Of a stretch of DNA of 64,000 nt, positions 22,196 through 35,079 are shown in pieces. Positions within the stretch are counted from its first letter, which is position 1; each line of letters starts with the position of its first letter. Source of the stretch: Aspidiotus rigidus (Eukaryota > Arthropoda > Insecta > Hemiptera > Diaspididae); assembly GCA_035079385.1 (NCBI GenBank), contig JAVHKY010000039.1, positions 1 through 64,000 of the forward strand, read 5' to 3'. A model generated the notes under the pieces. That model saw only the letters and a list, made by a program, of their open reading frames with translations. It was not told where the DNA came from and made no database searches. A program made the translations under genes and the position numbers.

Positions 22196-22352
22196 CAGTG
22201 GCGGATTTAGGGTCTCAAACACCAAGGGCACTCGACAAAATGCCGCACCCTTCTTTTTCCTTTTTTTTTCATGTGAGCTTTTCATAATTTTTTCTTCGAA
22301 TTTTACCACCCTGGGCAGTAGCTCATGTTGCCAGTCCGTAAATCCGCCACTG
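22196..22352. mobile_element. hAT MITE, 157 bp
   Basis: The ends are CAGTGGCGGATTTA and its complement. They are flanked by GCTGCTTC (22188-22195) and GCTGCTAC (22353-22360), an 8-bp duplication with one difference. It sits just beyond the R1-like relic. No open frame of its own. Confidence 0.85.
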
Positions 22353-22359
22353 GCTGCTA

Positions 22360-25300
22360 CAACAAGTACCTCCGTGAGAAGTTGGGGAAAGCTTAGTAGA
22401 CAACGTGTTTGCACTGCAATCAACGGCAGGATCACGAATGAGGCGTGGATGCATAAGCGGGGTAAGCTTAGTCGGTCTCTCCACGAGATGGGGAAAATGA
22501 GCGCTCGCTGTGAGTAGCGTGGTAGCTACCGTGCTAGGTTTCCGAGGAGCAGGGAACCAGGTATCTGCATTTGCAGCCACAGTCATGAATAAGGAGGTGA
22601 ATCTGAAATGGAATTGGCAAATGCAGAACCAAGCTATGGCTACTCAACACCTGTGTCCCATCCACACATACGGACGACACTCCGCAGGCAGAAGAGGAAG
22701 CATAAAAGAAAAAGAAGATGTAATTCGTTATTACCATAGCATTTTGTCGTCGAAAAATTAAAATTTCTGTACAGGAATACACTCTAACTGGAATTCCGCC
22801 TGCTTACATAGGAAAAAAAATGAGCATAATTGGGCTTAAAAAAAAAAAAGAATATATTACGTTATCTAAGCTGGTGTTGTTGTTGCGTATTCTAAAGTTT
22901 TGCGTGCCTAGGGACACTGCAGCTTGGCCGCTTCAAGAAGAAGAGGGAGTTTCGCCGGGGAGATTCTCCCAACATGGAAGCTTTCTCCTCGGAAGGAGGA
23001 GGGAGGGCGAACATCAGGCCTTTGTTCAGTAAATCCACCTCATCTTCCTAGAGTCTGATCTTTCTAAGTTAAACCCAGGATATAATTACTGCTAAGAAAT
23101 TTCCGGAAGTGAAGAACGTGTGTCACAATCAGCACCGTTCTCGTTGATCACGATTTTCTCTTTCTTCTTTGCTTGGAGCTTCCTCCAGTGTTGACAACAT
23201 CTTCTTCCAGCCCACTTAACCATGAAAGCAACTCTTCAGACGGCAAACTCGCATCCAATTTGAGATGGACTATCATGAGAAGGCAAGTAGTGAAATTCTG
23301 CCTCCCATATTACTACCCGTGGTTGTCACGCTCTTCTCTATCTACGTTAGGGTTTTGGATCGTTTGACTTCAGGGCTGTATGTATCAGAGGGGGGGACTT
23401 GAATAAATGCCGACTTCAAGTTATATCTATGAGGGGGGGGGGGAGATTTCGCCAAATAATCTATCGAGTACAGAAAATTCTCTCATACGATGGGTTTCTT
23501 CCATTACGGACTCGAAATTAATCTGTAGTTTTGATAATTTGTAGAAAGAAAGTAGAGTGCACTTTTTGTAAGCATCTTCATAGATCACAAATTTGGCTTG
23601 CAGCGTTGTAAATCGTCCCTGAGGCTGGTTGAAAAACATTTTCAACGGATGATGTATTTTTTATACGATCAACTTCGTGAAAGGTGTTTTTAAGGCTCCT
23701 CTGTGTCTTACACCAACCTAGCCAACGTTACGAGAAAGAATCGAAAATGAAGTTCAAGTGAATAAAAGCGAACGCAAGTTTTTTCAGATAATTTCCTCAC
23801 CCTGTCAGCATAGGTACCCGTTGTTGGTTTCTGTTAAAAACAAATTTTTCACCAATTTTCAGTTCGATAGCGTTTTCGACAGATGTAAGCGACATATCGT
23901 CAATCTTATTTTCGTTTTCCATTTGCTTCTTTTCTCCACGCACGGTTGCCTACATCTATTAATCCTTATCTGTTTCTTTTAACGTCGATATAGTGCGTGT
24001 ATATATACATACAATAAGACATATTTCTCATCCAGTTTATCTGTGTATAAGCGTAGCGTAATCCGCGCCGCAAAATTTGTCTTGGAAAAAATACGTATAC
24101 CCTAGAACAAACCCCTTGTTATAGCATTTTAAGTAAGTATCTCATTAGAGGGGCTGTAGAAATATATGATATTTTTGTCACGTAAAATACGTAGTAAGAA
24201 CTCGATACTTTTTCATACACGCAGAAAGGCTGGTGTGTTTACGAGAAGTCTGGCAGGAAGAAGCGCGTCTGTAATGGGACTTAGGATGTTTTTACGCGCT
24301 TTATATTCTCTCGCTTTATATTCCGAACTGTTTATACTCGTATAACCTCAAGCGCTAATGTAGCAGTTCACAAATTCTCATTTTTGTGGGAAAACTGTAA
24401 GCGTGCGTCTCGTATTTCTTCTAGGTTCGTTATAAAAGATTTATTTGATTTTTTTTTTATTTCATCTCTCGCTCGTTCTCCGCTGAGATCGGCTTTTCGC
24501 GCATTAATTTTGGTCAATGGGGTACATTTGGTCCCTCGATCGACGATTTTTTACACGGTGCTCAGCTAAAAGTATTCATATAACGTCTCGTTACACTTGA
24601 TTAAACGTTAAAATACTGACCTTATGATCGAAAACGACAAAACGTGTTGCTCCAAATGTTTTTTTTTTTCGCGACGTCGAAATGAGGTCGACCAAATGCA
24701 TTCTCGACTCTCCATTCTAACTTATTTGACACGTCGCGTCGACTTCAGGTCGATTTCAAATCGACCTCTCCAAATTTTGACGTTACATGCAGTCTTTGCT
24801 GAAGCCTAATCCTTAATTCGAAATTTTCCAATTTCCGCCCCCACCCTCTTCCCCTTGTTGATGGAATTACAAAATTTTCGACTTATACCCGAAAACTGAT
24901 TCAAAATTTTTCGAGTTCCCACCCTGTCTGCTTCATGTAGAATATTATACTAGTCGAAATTTTTCTAAGTCACCCTCCTATCATATATGGCTCGAGAGTC
25001 GAAACTTTTTCCAATTTTTTTTGTTGGACTGCGGACGGCGCACGGCGCACGCCAAATTTCTCAAAAAAACCCCCATAGAACAGGTTCCCTGTTGAAAGAT
25101 AACAAGATTTCCAGAATTGGAGAAACGAGGGTCTTCCCCTATTCAACTAGTTGACGGGGTTATTGTCACTTGATTGAATCCTGATCGTACAAAATTTAGT
25201 AATTGGTGTAAGGTAGTACCTGCTCAATATACTGTGTATTAGACTGAGTGTCTTATAAGTTCAGTTCCACTCGATCGCTTCCATTTATAGTAATTAGTAT

Positions 25301-25490
25301 AAGTGTAACACACTAAATAAATGTTATCATCTAGGAATCCTTCAAAATAGTCGTCGTCATCAAAATACATTTTTTGAAAGCAGTAAAAACAAAATTTCAA
25401 AAATAATCCAAGATGCTTTAGTACATGAAATCATACCATTTTTGAGATGGAGAATAGCCAGGACTGACTGACTGTCGCAAAAGTGTGTTC
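22360..25490. other. Non-coding stretch with a TCGA-rich patch
   Basis: G runs occur at 23391 and 23434. From 24650 to 24790 the sequence is dense in GTCGA/TCGAC, including GTCGCGTCGACTTCAGGTCG and ATTTCAAATCGACCTCTCC, which recur at 28.5-29.8 kb. No gene recognised. Confidence 0.5.
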
Positions 25491-25598
25491 GGCTTTATTA
25501 TTATTATTATTATTTTTTTTTTTTTTACAAGCTTTGAAGCTGCACTAGGGCTATTAGCTTGACAAAGGTTTATTGAAAAGACGGATACTATCATATGG

Positions 25599-26483
25599 TT
25601 AAATGAGGGGGAAGATGTCGGATGCGGCAAGATATTGTATTAGTTGATCTGTAAGTGTAGTGTCGTTATTTGTTAATGCCTCTTTTCTGGAATGAGGAAT
25701 ATTGTGAGTGTTTCGTAAGGTTGTTAGTTCGGGGCATGTAAAAATGTGATTAACGTCAATTTTGTCGAGGTGGCATTTGTGGCATTCTGGTGGTTCAGAG
25801 TTATTCAAAAAAAGATATGAGTGGGTGAGTCGTGTATGTCCAATTCTGAGGCGTATAAGGACGGACGTTTCTTTTCTTGATGGTCTGTTGGGAGTGTTTT
25901 GTAGGGGATCGAATTTGATGGGGAGAAGTTTGTTATTGGTTTGGTTAGAGCAGAAATGGGACCATTTTTTGAGTATATGGGCGCGATAGTTATTTTTAAT
26001 ATCGGATGATGGAATTTGCCATTTGAGTGTTATTTTGTTGAAATGTGTTGACTGTTTTGCTGCGTTGTCTACTCCATCACTTTAAGATAGTCCAATGTGC
26101 GCAGGGATCCAGATTAGTGTGACAGATGATAAGGTTTGCGTTATTGTGTGAATGATGGTGTGGATTCGTTGAATGATTGGATTATTCGAAAAAATGTTTT
26201 GTATACCCAAAAAGGACGATAGTGAATCAGTGACTATAAGGTATTGATTGTTCTGAGTGAGATTAGATATTTCTTGTAGACATCTGAGGATAGCGAAGAG
26301 TTCGGCTGTGAAGACAGATGCACTGTCACAGATGCGGAATTTGAATATTGAACGGTCGATCGAAAAGGCAAAGCCGGTCTTGTTGTTGAGTCGTGAGCCG
26401 TCAGTGAAGCAGTGTGTGTGTGTGATTGGTAATTGTTTAAGAGGTTTTGTGTTTCTTGTTTGAGTGTATTTTTTGGGGTACAT
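25599..26483 (-). pseudogene. Jockey-like RNase H and C-terminal region
   Basis: RNase H landmarks are visible: CFTDGSRLNNKTGFAF (Asp), FTAELFAILRCLQ (Glu), LIVTDSLSSFLGI (Asp) and LIWIPAHIGLS, followed directly by a stop at 26082. The frame then continues to a C-terminal block (25808-25599) with ECHKCHLDKIDVNHIFTCPE, the CCHC-like motif found at the end of many jockey ORF2 proteins, and ends at 25599. Confidence 0.8.
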
Positions 26484-26702
26484 GAGGGAAATTTAGTAAG
26501 TTCGTCGTTGAAATGAGGTGAATTTAGTGCCCATGGTGGAGTTGAAGATGGGAAGTAGAGGGTTAAATACAAATTTTCGTTCGTGTACGCGTTGTAAGTT
26601 GAGTTTGATATGTTTAGTAGAGTTATGGGAGAATTTTTGATAGTTGGTAGGAAGAAAAAAGTGGTCAAATGTGGGAGAATTTTTATTATCAGATATACTG
26701 TA

Positions 26703-28021
26703 TTAGCTAAAAATGAGTTTGTCAGGATCTGTCGGCGGTATTCCAGAGGGGGATTCGCCTGCCTCAGCACATAGGCTGAGGCTAGGGCTAGTTCTGAAAG
26801 CGCCTAGGACTAGGCGAAGTGACGCGTTTTGAATTGAGTTTAATGTGGAAAGGATAGATTTCTTGGCTAGTCCATAGATTGGGTCTCCATAATCCAGCCG
26901 TGATCGGATGAGGCTTCGGTATAGTTGCAAAAGAATTTCGTTATTGCATCCTGTGCTGGGATGTGCGAGGTATTTAAGGACGTTGAGTGTACGATTGCAT
27001 TTGCCTTTGAGTGTGGTGTCCATGTCTGAGTCTGGTCGAAATTTACGCCAAGGAATTTAGTACTGTTTTTGGTGTGGATTGTGTTCCCGTTTAATTTGAG
27101 TGGGGGGATAGTTGGTAAAGGTTTTCTGTGTCGGAATATGATTAGGTGTGTCTTATTCATCGAGAAACGGAAGCCGTTTTTGGATGTCCATTGAGTTAGG
27201 TTATCGAGGTTTTCCTGAAGTAGGCGGTGTGCTCGGCTGAGTAAGTCTGACTTGATAGATATGCTGTAGTCGTCTGCGTAGAGTCTTTGGGTTAAGGGGA
27301 ATTGTATGTTTTTAGTTATATCATTTATGGTGACCATGAAGAGGAAGACGCTGAATACTGATCCTTGCGGGACACCGTTTTGTATAGTGTGGGGGGATGA
27401 GGTCTTATCTTGGATTCTTACTGTTATGAATCTGTTTTCGAAGAATGTTTTGAGGATGTTAGGGAGGTTGCCACATAGACCGTGGTCGAATAATTTTTTA
27501 TTAATGAGATGTCTCCAGACTCGGGGGAAAGCTTGTTCGAGGTCGAAGAAGACTGTGTATAGGCTAGATTTAGATAGGCTTGCGTCTTGTATGCAGTATT
27601 GTAAGTCAGCTAGGGCATGCTGGGTGCTTCTTTTCTTACGTGAGCCGAACTGATATTCAGAGATGAGGTTATTAGATTTGAGGTACCATATAAGTCTTTT
27701 GATAAGAATTTTTTCGAATATTTTTCCGAGTACACTTGTTAGAGCTATAGGGCGGTAGGAGGAGGCCAAAAATGGGTCTGATCCTGGTTTAAGTAGTGGG
27801 ATGATGATGGCTAGTTTCCACTGCTGGGGATATTGACCTTGTTCGAAAATTTGGTTGTATAATTTAAGGAGATAGTTTATGGAATTTTCGTGTAGGTTTT
27901 TGAGCATGAATGGATGTATTCTGTCGGGACCTGGTGGTGAATTTTTTATGTCTGCTCTGATGGCGATGTTCAGTTCGATTAAAATGTTTGCAACCTTTTT
28001 AATGCCTATTGAAGAATACAT
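26703..28021 (-). pseudogene. Jockey-like reverse transcriptase domain
   Basis: The long frame 28021-26867 starts inside the RT. It has PPGPDRIHPFMLKNL, SSYRPIALTSVLGKIFEKIL, FGSRKKRSTQHAL (fingers), FFDLEQAFPRVWRHL (first catalytic Asp), NGVPQGSVFS, RLYADDYSI (catalytic Asp pair) and KFLGVNFD. A frameshift leads to 27023-26703, with GCNNEILLQLYRSLIRSRLDYGDP and IQNASLRLVLGAFRTSP, the thumb region. Catalytic residues are intact despite the frameshift. Confidence 0.85.
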
Positions 28022-28060
28022 GTGTAGTATAAAATGTACAGCGATTGATTATTCGATGAT

Positions 28061-28535
28061 ATAACACCGATGAAGAACATAATATTTTAGTTTTAAACAA
28101 GATAACATTTTTTTAGCTTGCGTCATGTACAAAACATATGTGATAGTTTCGCCGTTTATTATTTGATAGTATTAGATAAGTTTTTTAAAACTCTCTGATT
28201 CGTCGGGACTTGAATGCTACCCACTTTTCCTGCGTATAAAATAGGTGACCTTATATTCTGGCTGATGAAAAGCTTCTAATTTCTTTTTTGTTCTAATTTT
28301 TAGACAAGTTTCATTATAATCAAAAACCCGTTGCTATTTTAAATAATTAAAGGAAATTGTTTACGTTATAATTTTTGCACAATTTCCTCTGGGTGAGGGG
28401 AACAAATAAGTAGTGCACGCTCTAACGTTGTTGCCAAACAATGAAGCTATTGCAATTGACCAAATAACTTGCGCCATGTTTTATGTTACTTTATAGCTTA
28501 CATTTTAGGAATGAACCTTAGGTTTTGTGATTTTT
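28061..28535. other. Non-coding stretch
   Basis: AT-rich sequence upstream of the truncated 5' end of the jockey-like element. Nothing recognised. Confidence 0.5.
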
Positions 28536-29800
28536 TATCGACCTGAAATCGACTGCTCTGTTGCGTCAATTTCAAGTCGATTCGCAATTTGCGCTGGTCG
28601 ACTTTGAATCGACTTCAAATAGACGTCAATCTGGAGTCGATTTAGAGTCGATTTCTCCAAATTTTACCATCGACCTAAAATGAACTGCTCTGTCGCGTCG
28701 ATTTGTAGTTTTGGGGTCGACTTTAGACCAACCAAAAATATACGTCGATCCGGAGTCCATGTAAAGTCGCACCCTTGAAGCGTTTTGTGTTTTTGGTTAC
28801 TTTGCCACTCGCAAACAGAAGACGTATTTGTAATTAATATACCAAGAACCAATGAAAACCTTGGTTCTCCTCGACAGGTATAACTGTTTTCAAGCGACCC
28901 ACTCGTGTCACAAGTGCAAGGCTACATATCCTCCATGGTAAATGTGGGTGCGGGTTGTGTACGCATTAATTTTGTTTCCTCCAACACCGGAACCGACCTT
29001 CCCAGGTATAACTTTGGCCAACCTAATCGCTAATTTACCAATAATGAACGCGAGGAAAGGGACAATAGCTAGTAGGGGTGCCGTGAGACCCCTAGGCCAA
29101 TGAAGAAACCCCCCTCAAACTTTAATTTCTTGTAGCTAAAAAAAAAAAAAGTCTATTTATAAGTCCCCCCCTCCCCCTAAAAGAATAGGAAGAATCATCT
29201 TCCTAAAAATGGCCTCACGGCAGTCCCCACCCAGAAACTATTTCATCCGCTTCAATAAAACCGATCTCTAAGTTAAAATGTCGACATCAAATCGACTTTA
29301 ATAAGACTCGCTAATTCCACCAAATATCGACCGCTTGTCTTCACTATCGACTCATCACCAACGTCGAAATTAATGAAAATCAACGTCGGTTTTGAGTCGC
29401 TCACCGGCGAAAGACTTGCAAGTGACATTGAAATTCATAGATTTTAAGGGTACAATTTGATGATCGATGACGAACTGCGTCCACTTGACCATTGCTGCCC
29501 TGGTCACGCGCATAATCAAAATTCTCAATAATTACTACGCATTCTGTCTGCGAGTAATGAAGTCACCAAACACACCGAACGCTTCAAGGAAGTGACTTTA
29601 CCTCGACTCGACCAGATTGATAATTCTATTTGAGGTCGATACAAACTCAACGAGCATACATTTCCGCAGAGAATTACAAATCGACTTGAAATCGACCTGA
29701 AATTGACTTCGTTCAACGACCTAACATAGAAGTCGACGTGATGAGATCGATTTAAACAATATATCGACGCGATTGTGACCAAGACTTTGAGATAAGTAAA
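28536..29800. repeat. TCGA-rich dispersed repeat blocks
   Basis: Two dense blocks (28536-28770 and 29270-29800) repeat short words such as AATCGACTT, AAGTCGATTT, GTCGACTTTGAATCGACTTC and CTCCAAATTTTACC. A third block lies at 24650-24790. The words occur on both strands and form many small inverted repeats. Between the blocks are A12, C-rich tracts and nothing else recognised. No coding frame. Confidence 0.6.
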
Positions 29801-32390
29801 TTTTCGATGATCCACATGGTTCATGGAGTATTCCCTCTAATGAGGAGGGTAGTGTTTACGCAATCCAGCGCGAGGAGTGTCCTTTCTCTTCGATTAGGCA
29901 GACAGGTCTGCCCTTGAAAACAAGACTCATAAGGAGCACAAGTACGAACCAACTTCAAGTCAACCCAACCAATTGTAACTTTGTTGTCCATCTGCTGGAC
30001 ATACCTAAAGCCAAAAATGCCTGCCTCTTACTTGAGCAGAGTTCTGATAGAAAAATATATTACATTATGAGTAGTTATCTAATCTATGATGTGATATAAT
30101 TCTTAACGGACGTCGAAAATATCTAATAACAGGTCATGTATAATTTCTTAACATTGCTCTCAACATTTAATCGTCAACTTAAGACCTTTTACAATCACCT
30201 GTTGCCACGTACATATTATATTTCTCAGCTCGCCAGGATTTGATCATCTTTGTTAATTCTCATTGAGACATAAACTTTAGGTAGATTTCGTTTTGTCGTC
30301 AGATCCAAAATCTTGAAGAGCACCAAGTGCAGACAAGAAGAATTGAACCTCCAACAGCCCTTTATAATTTGGAGCAACGAAGAAACGTTCGTCGCTTATA
30401 ATTTAATAATTTGTCATAGTACCTAGATATTATTTATTTATCTAGAGCATTATTCATGTGCAATTAAGTTAATGGCTTCTTCCTTTTACTGATTCAAAGC
30501 TTCTACTAAGTCTCCCTGGCCACCCAATTGTGAATATGATTGATTCCACAATTGTGATAATGAATATGAAATATGATATCTCATAATTATACTCTGCCCG
30601 CAGAGAAATTATTTCACAACGGATTTAGGCCGCATATTTCCGCCCGCTGATGGAGCTCTTGAATGAACTCTAGTATAACTTTATGCGTTTGTGAATTATT
30701 TTTATGGTAAAAAAATTCTTTGTCAGAGGGATGTTTTTCCAAACAAGATTTCACGAACGAAGAACGAACCGAGGGAAATGATTTCAATTGTCAAAGACGC
30801 AAAAAGAAAGATGATATCAGTGATGTTATCTGGTATGGTGGTTCTTTATTCAACGAACTGATATATATCTAGGTAGTAGTGGAGGGCCTGAGGAAGAAGG
30901 ATTCAAGGAGAAATGGGAGAGGAAAGAGATGATTTGGAATCAATGGAGTGACGTGTAAATGACGGGAAGAGATTTTCTTTTTCTTTCAGGAAGTTGGTAG
31001 CAGCAATCTAAAAAAAGGTGAATTCCATAACTCCAAGTTTGTACGCACGCAAACATATTTTCATCTCATCTAGTTTCATTCCACAAAACGATAATCGCTT
31101 GTTTGTTTTTGAGTCAAAAATAGGCACTCTTCTGATGGCATAAATTAAAATAGAACTTCGTGAATAATATGACGTACGATCAAATTAGATTTCCACTGCC
31201 ACGCCAGAATGCATAAATTAATCTCTACCGGGCCTTCATACACCTTCATTACATAGTAAATAAATCCAGAGTATTGTAATAATTTCGCTCTCGTTACCCT
31301 GTATAATATTTTGGAACGTGAATGTGATTATCTAAATTTCTTTTACCTCATTTCGTGGAACACTTTGTAATCTATAGCAGGCACCTTCCTACTGGTAATA
31401 CGTAATTACAGCACTGTATATACTCGTACACACTTCGGTATATTAACGAATTAATTTTCGCCTCACTTTGTATAGCTTACAGATTGCCAGACTTTAAAGC
31501 CAAGGCAGATTATGAATGCAGACGGTAATAAACGAAGGGAAATTTTAAGGGTGTATACGCTATAAGTTAGTAGCGTATAGATTGCAGAACTGCACCTTCG
31601 ACCCTTTCACTCGTCTCAGATATTGTATAATTTCATTCGCTGATAATCTTCCGGCACGAAGTTCGATATCGTTTTTTCCTCGACCTAATTTAATTTACTC
31701 GCCGAGGCGAAGCTATTATTCTCGAGATTGTTACGCCACGTTCGTATTCGTGTAAATAATCGTGTCTCGAATCAATTTAATGAATCTGTTTTTCCGAGCT
31801 TCGATTTTGACTACTGTCACCGCACCGCGTCGCACCACCCTACGCGAAATTAAAAGCTCCGCGGAAAGCCTACCAAAGTTTAAAATTGAAACACGCTAGC
31901 TAACAATCGTTAGGTACCTAAAAACTTATTTGCAAAATATACGAGAACAAATGAACTGCACAAGTGCTCCGCTTCAAAAATTGTACAGCATACCGTAATT
32001 TTTCCCTATATTTTCTGCCTCATAAATTTTTATTTTTTTTGGAGGTTTTACAGAATATATAACTATAATGTGGAGGCATTATTTTCTATTTTTTTTTTCT
32101 GTTGTCAGAAAATACAGCTCCGTACTTCCGTTTCAAATATTGTCGCACATTTATATAACGATGCGGCCTTAACCTATGGCCAGAAATTTTGCGCTTATCA
32201 ATTAAGCGATAAGCCGCGATCCTAATAATACACAAAGGAACAGTAACGTGGACCCTATAATTTACAAATTGTCTCGGAGTGTTCCCTCGAATTGTCGCAT
32301 AGTTTATCCACGGTATTTTTAGGGTAGTAAAATTGTTTACGCAACCTTTCTGATGAGCTTAGTGAATGAACTGAACTGTCGATAAGTCAG
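29800..32390. other. Non-coding stretch
   Basis: Generic AT-rich sequence. The one 61-aa frame at 29914 shows no domain. No transposon ends, RNA genes or splice-consistent exons are recognised. Confidence 0.5.
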
Positions 32391-32789
32391 ACGGCTATTC
32401 ATGAATCGGTGAGCCGAAAGAGATTAAACACTTATTGTTAACCACTCCATATCCTGCATTTATCTTGAATGACCAGTGAAAATTCTCGAAAACAATTCCC
32501 TCCAGTTTTTTCATTGTGGACACCGCTTTTCCCTTCAGTCCTTTAGGGAAGGGGAGCCAGAAGACATACAGATCGCAATTTTGATAATTGGCAGTTTCTA
32601 GGATAAAAACGGATGGAATCATTAGTATTTTGTCGTGGTATCCTTGTTCCTTTATCGTTGTCTTCTGAGGTAAGGTCATAAGATTGCGACTCTCCTGTGT
32701 TCAAAGGGGCCAGGCAAACTTGCTAAAATTCTTGATGTTCCAGGCGATATAGGGAATGATATCAAAAAGCTCGTTATCATGTACTTCTT

Positions 32790-33330
32790 TTTTTGGCATC
32801 TACATCCACGGTCGCTCACTTCACCACTTCAATCCTAAATGACTGTGTCTTCTGTTCAATTACCAAAAAGATTTTGAGAGGAAGCATTGTACCCTCAAAA
32901 ATCTCGCCCACAAAAATAAAGTTAACTTTAGGGTCGACAAGATCACCTATGAAAAATTCTATCAAACTTTCATTTCCCAATCTTCATCTCTCGTTCTTTT
33001 CAATACGAAGGAAAGAAAACGCGTGGTATTTACGTGGACCTTTTCTCCGTCTAGCGACCATTTTGAAAAACTGGGCTGCACGTCTGGCTTATCTTCTAGC
33101 ACTGAAGGTCCGATTCCGACTGAGGAGAATTCCGGATCTCTTGCGCTTCATATGACGTCATATATTGGTCGACCAGACTGACAGAGGCATTAAAATGCGT
33201 CCAAAAGAATACGCGTAAGCTTTCAAAGAAAACGACCATTCTTCCTCAGCAATCACTGAACACTTAATCCGAACTGGTCACGACGAGGTTCTCCTAATTT
33301 TCCGAGGCTTATTAATGCGGCTACTAAAGG
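32790..33330. mobile_element. Eroded PLE endonuclease fragments
   Basis: On the minus strand, about 32955-32800 reads KVNFIFVGEIFEGT, resembling the YIG box of the second PLE family at 34200-34890 (SCNFIFVGQI). On the plus strand, 33190-33320 reads RPKEYA, then SSSAITEHLIRTGHDE, which matches the SAFADHLINSGH block of copy 1. These are two small dead fragments in opposite orientation. The minus-strand frame at 32395-32679 is unrecognised. Confidence 0.45.
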
Positions 33331-33339
33331 TAGGTTCAT

Positions 33340-34195
33340 GAATATGCTCGAAGGATCGAAAAGTCACGGTGGGAAGAAGTCACCTTCCTTACCGTTACCA
33401 AAGAGCCTGCAATGAATAGAAACCGCGGGAAAAAGAAAGGCAGAGAGTAGCAGCGAAGGAAGAAGAACGCTCTCTCTGAAAAGTAAGACTTACTAAGTCG
33501 GCGCTCCCAGTTCCCAGCAGGGCACTGGGTAGGGCAGAGTAAAAGAGAACGATAGCAATAGCAGCACTGCGCTAGGAAGAAGTGTACCAAAACTACGAGC
33601 CCTGGCACAAGGCCCATCCGCTTCCAGAAATAAAAAGGAATAGCTAACCCAAAACAAAAATTTACCAGAGATTAAACGTTAAATCAATATTTCCTTCGAA
33701 TAATTCAAAACTTCTTGATACTTGTTAGACTGTCAGGATTGAAAAGGAATCGAACAAGTCTCATACATCAACTACTAACCCATGAACTAACCAATATATA
33801 GACTCCTATACAGAGATATTGATTAATAGTCTGGCATACAATAGTATGACACCCTCATCCCCCCCTTCCTTAGCCCAACATATCCGTATATGTAATATAT
33901 ATATAGCCCATTTAGCCTATGAACTAGCTGGAGAACATTTAAATTTTCTTTCAAATCCTCCAAGTAGGTCAAGGTCACTCAGAACGTCATCAACTGGTAA
34001 CGTAATTCTCGTTCGGCAATTTCGTCACGCAATTTTCAGTAAGACTCGCAATATAATAACTCCTAAAAGTTTATTTCAAAATTCACAAGCACATGAAGAT
34101 ATTCGTAACGAAGGAAGAATTGCGACAAGTTTCGATTTGTCCCGCGAATCATCGATGGGCGAACGAATGAGAAACTTTGAAGCGATGGAGCCAAG
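33340..34195. other. Non-coding stretch
   Basis: Open frames at 33336-33617 and 33819-34205 show no domain. No repeats of note. Confidence 0.4.
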
Positions 34196-34199
34196 AGGA

Positions 34200-34890
34200 A
34201 AATAGGAGTAGGGGGGAAAAGAGGGTGACGTGTTCAAGTTGAGAAGCCGCAGCGTAACAGCCTCGAGTTTTTCAAGCTTATTCATGAGCCCAATCTTGAC
34301 ACGATCCAAACCCAACAAGTGCTCGGTGACAGCAGACGAACGGTCACTCTTCTCGCAGGCTTTAAGATGTTCCTGAGTCTAAGTTGATCTGGCCGACAAA
34401 GATAAAGTTGCAGGAACCACAAGTGACCTCACAAACGCCTCGTTTTTCTCCATGGAGGCAAGCGTCTTTTAAGGCGGATAGGTGGCTTACTGAATACACT
34501 TTTGAAGCCGTAGGGTTTCAAAATGCGATCCATTTTGTAGGATTGAAGGCTGAGAAAGGACATAATCTCCGCGACGAGGGAGAGAGGAGGACTAAAGAAA
34601 GGTCGTAGTCAACTTCTTGTTTTGAATGAACTTGTCGATGTTAGGTATATTCATGGTGACCAGATGAATGCTCTTTCCTCTCCAAATTCCTTGGGTTTGA
34701 GGGAGAGAGCACGAAGTCCATAAACCATAGAGTGGAAAACTGCAGTGGTGTAGTGGAGAGTCGCGGATGGTGAAGGGAGATTTTCGGACAATTTTGAATT
34801 TGGGTTTGAGCTCGCTGTCGTCCTGTTCTAAGGTAATATTGCGATTCAAAAAGTTAAGGGGGTTTCTTCTCCTCTCAACCATAAAGTCAA
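34200..34890 (-). mobile_element. Second, diverged PLE family fragment (RT end and endonuclease)
   Basis: The minus-strand frame 34882-34592 reads ERRRNPLNFLNRNITL and FKIVRKSPFTIRDSPLHHCS, matching the end of Penelope-type RT (PFLD, then the Y-R-KPT-T-R-S-HP block). After frameshifts, 34460-34390 gives RGVCEVTCGSCNFIFVGQI (GIY and YIG boxes with a Cys pair) and then SAVTEHLLGLDRV. It differs clearly from copies 1 and 2 and lies immediately upstream of copy 2 in the opposite orientation. Confidence 0.6.
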
Positions 34891-35079
34891 GGCCGGATGC
34901 GCGTTATAGTTCACAGGAATAAACATTGTCTAATCAAATCGATGCGTCCTTGTATGTTAAAATTATGGTTGATCATATTGATACAAGTAGAGGTGGTAAG
35001 GACAGACGAACGTCACTACAAAACTTAATCTGCTGATTCACTCAAGGCTTTCTGCCCTCCTTCACCCTGGTGAGTTCGA

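Larger units (their letters stand above)
25497..28060 (-). mobile_element. 5'-truncated jockey-like non-LTR retrotransposon
   Basis: The minus-strand order is RT (28021-26703), RNase H (about 26480-26080), a C-terminal block with HTRLTHSYLF-like and Cys/His residues (26080-25599), then a 3' UTR ending in an A-rich tail followed by AAT repeats (about 25532-25497). The upstream endonuclease domain and ORF1 are absent, so it is a typical 5' truncation. The RT contains FFDLEQAFPRVW, NGVPQGS and YADD. Frameshifts near 26900-27020 and 26480-26760 and a stop at 26082 disable it, but it is the youngest of the jockey-like copies here. It matches the fragments at 3770-3990, 7280-7840 and 15265-16600. 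Confidence 0.85.
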
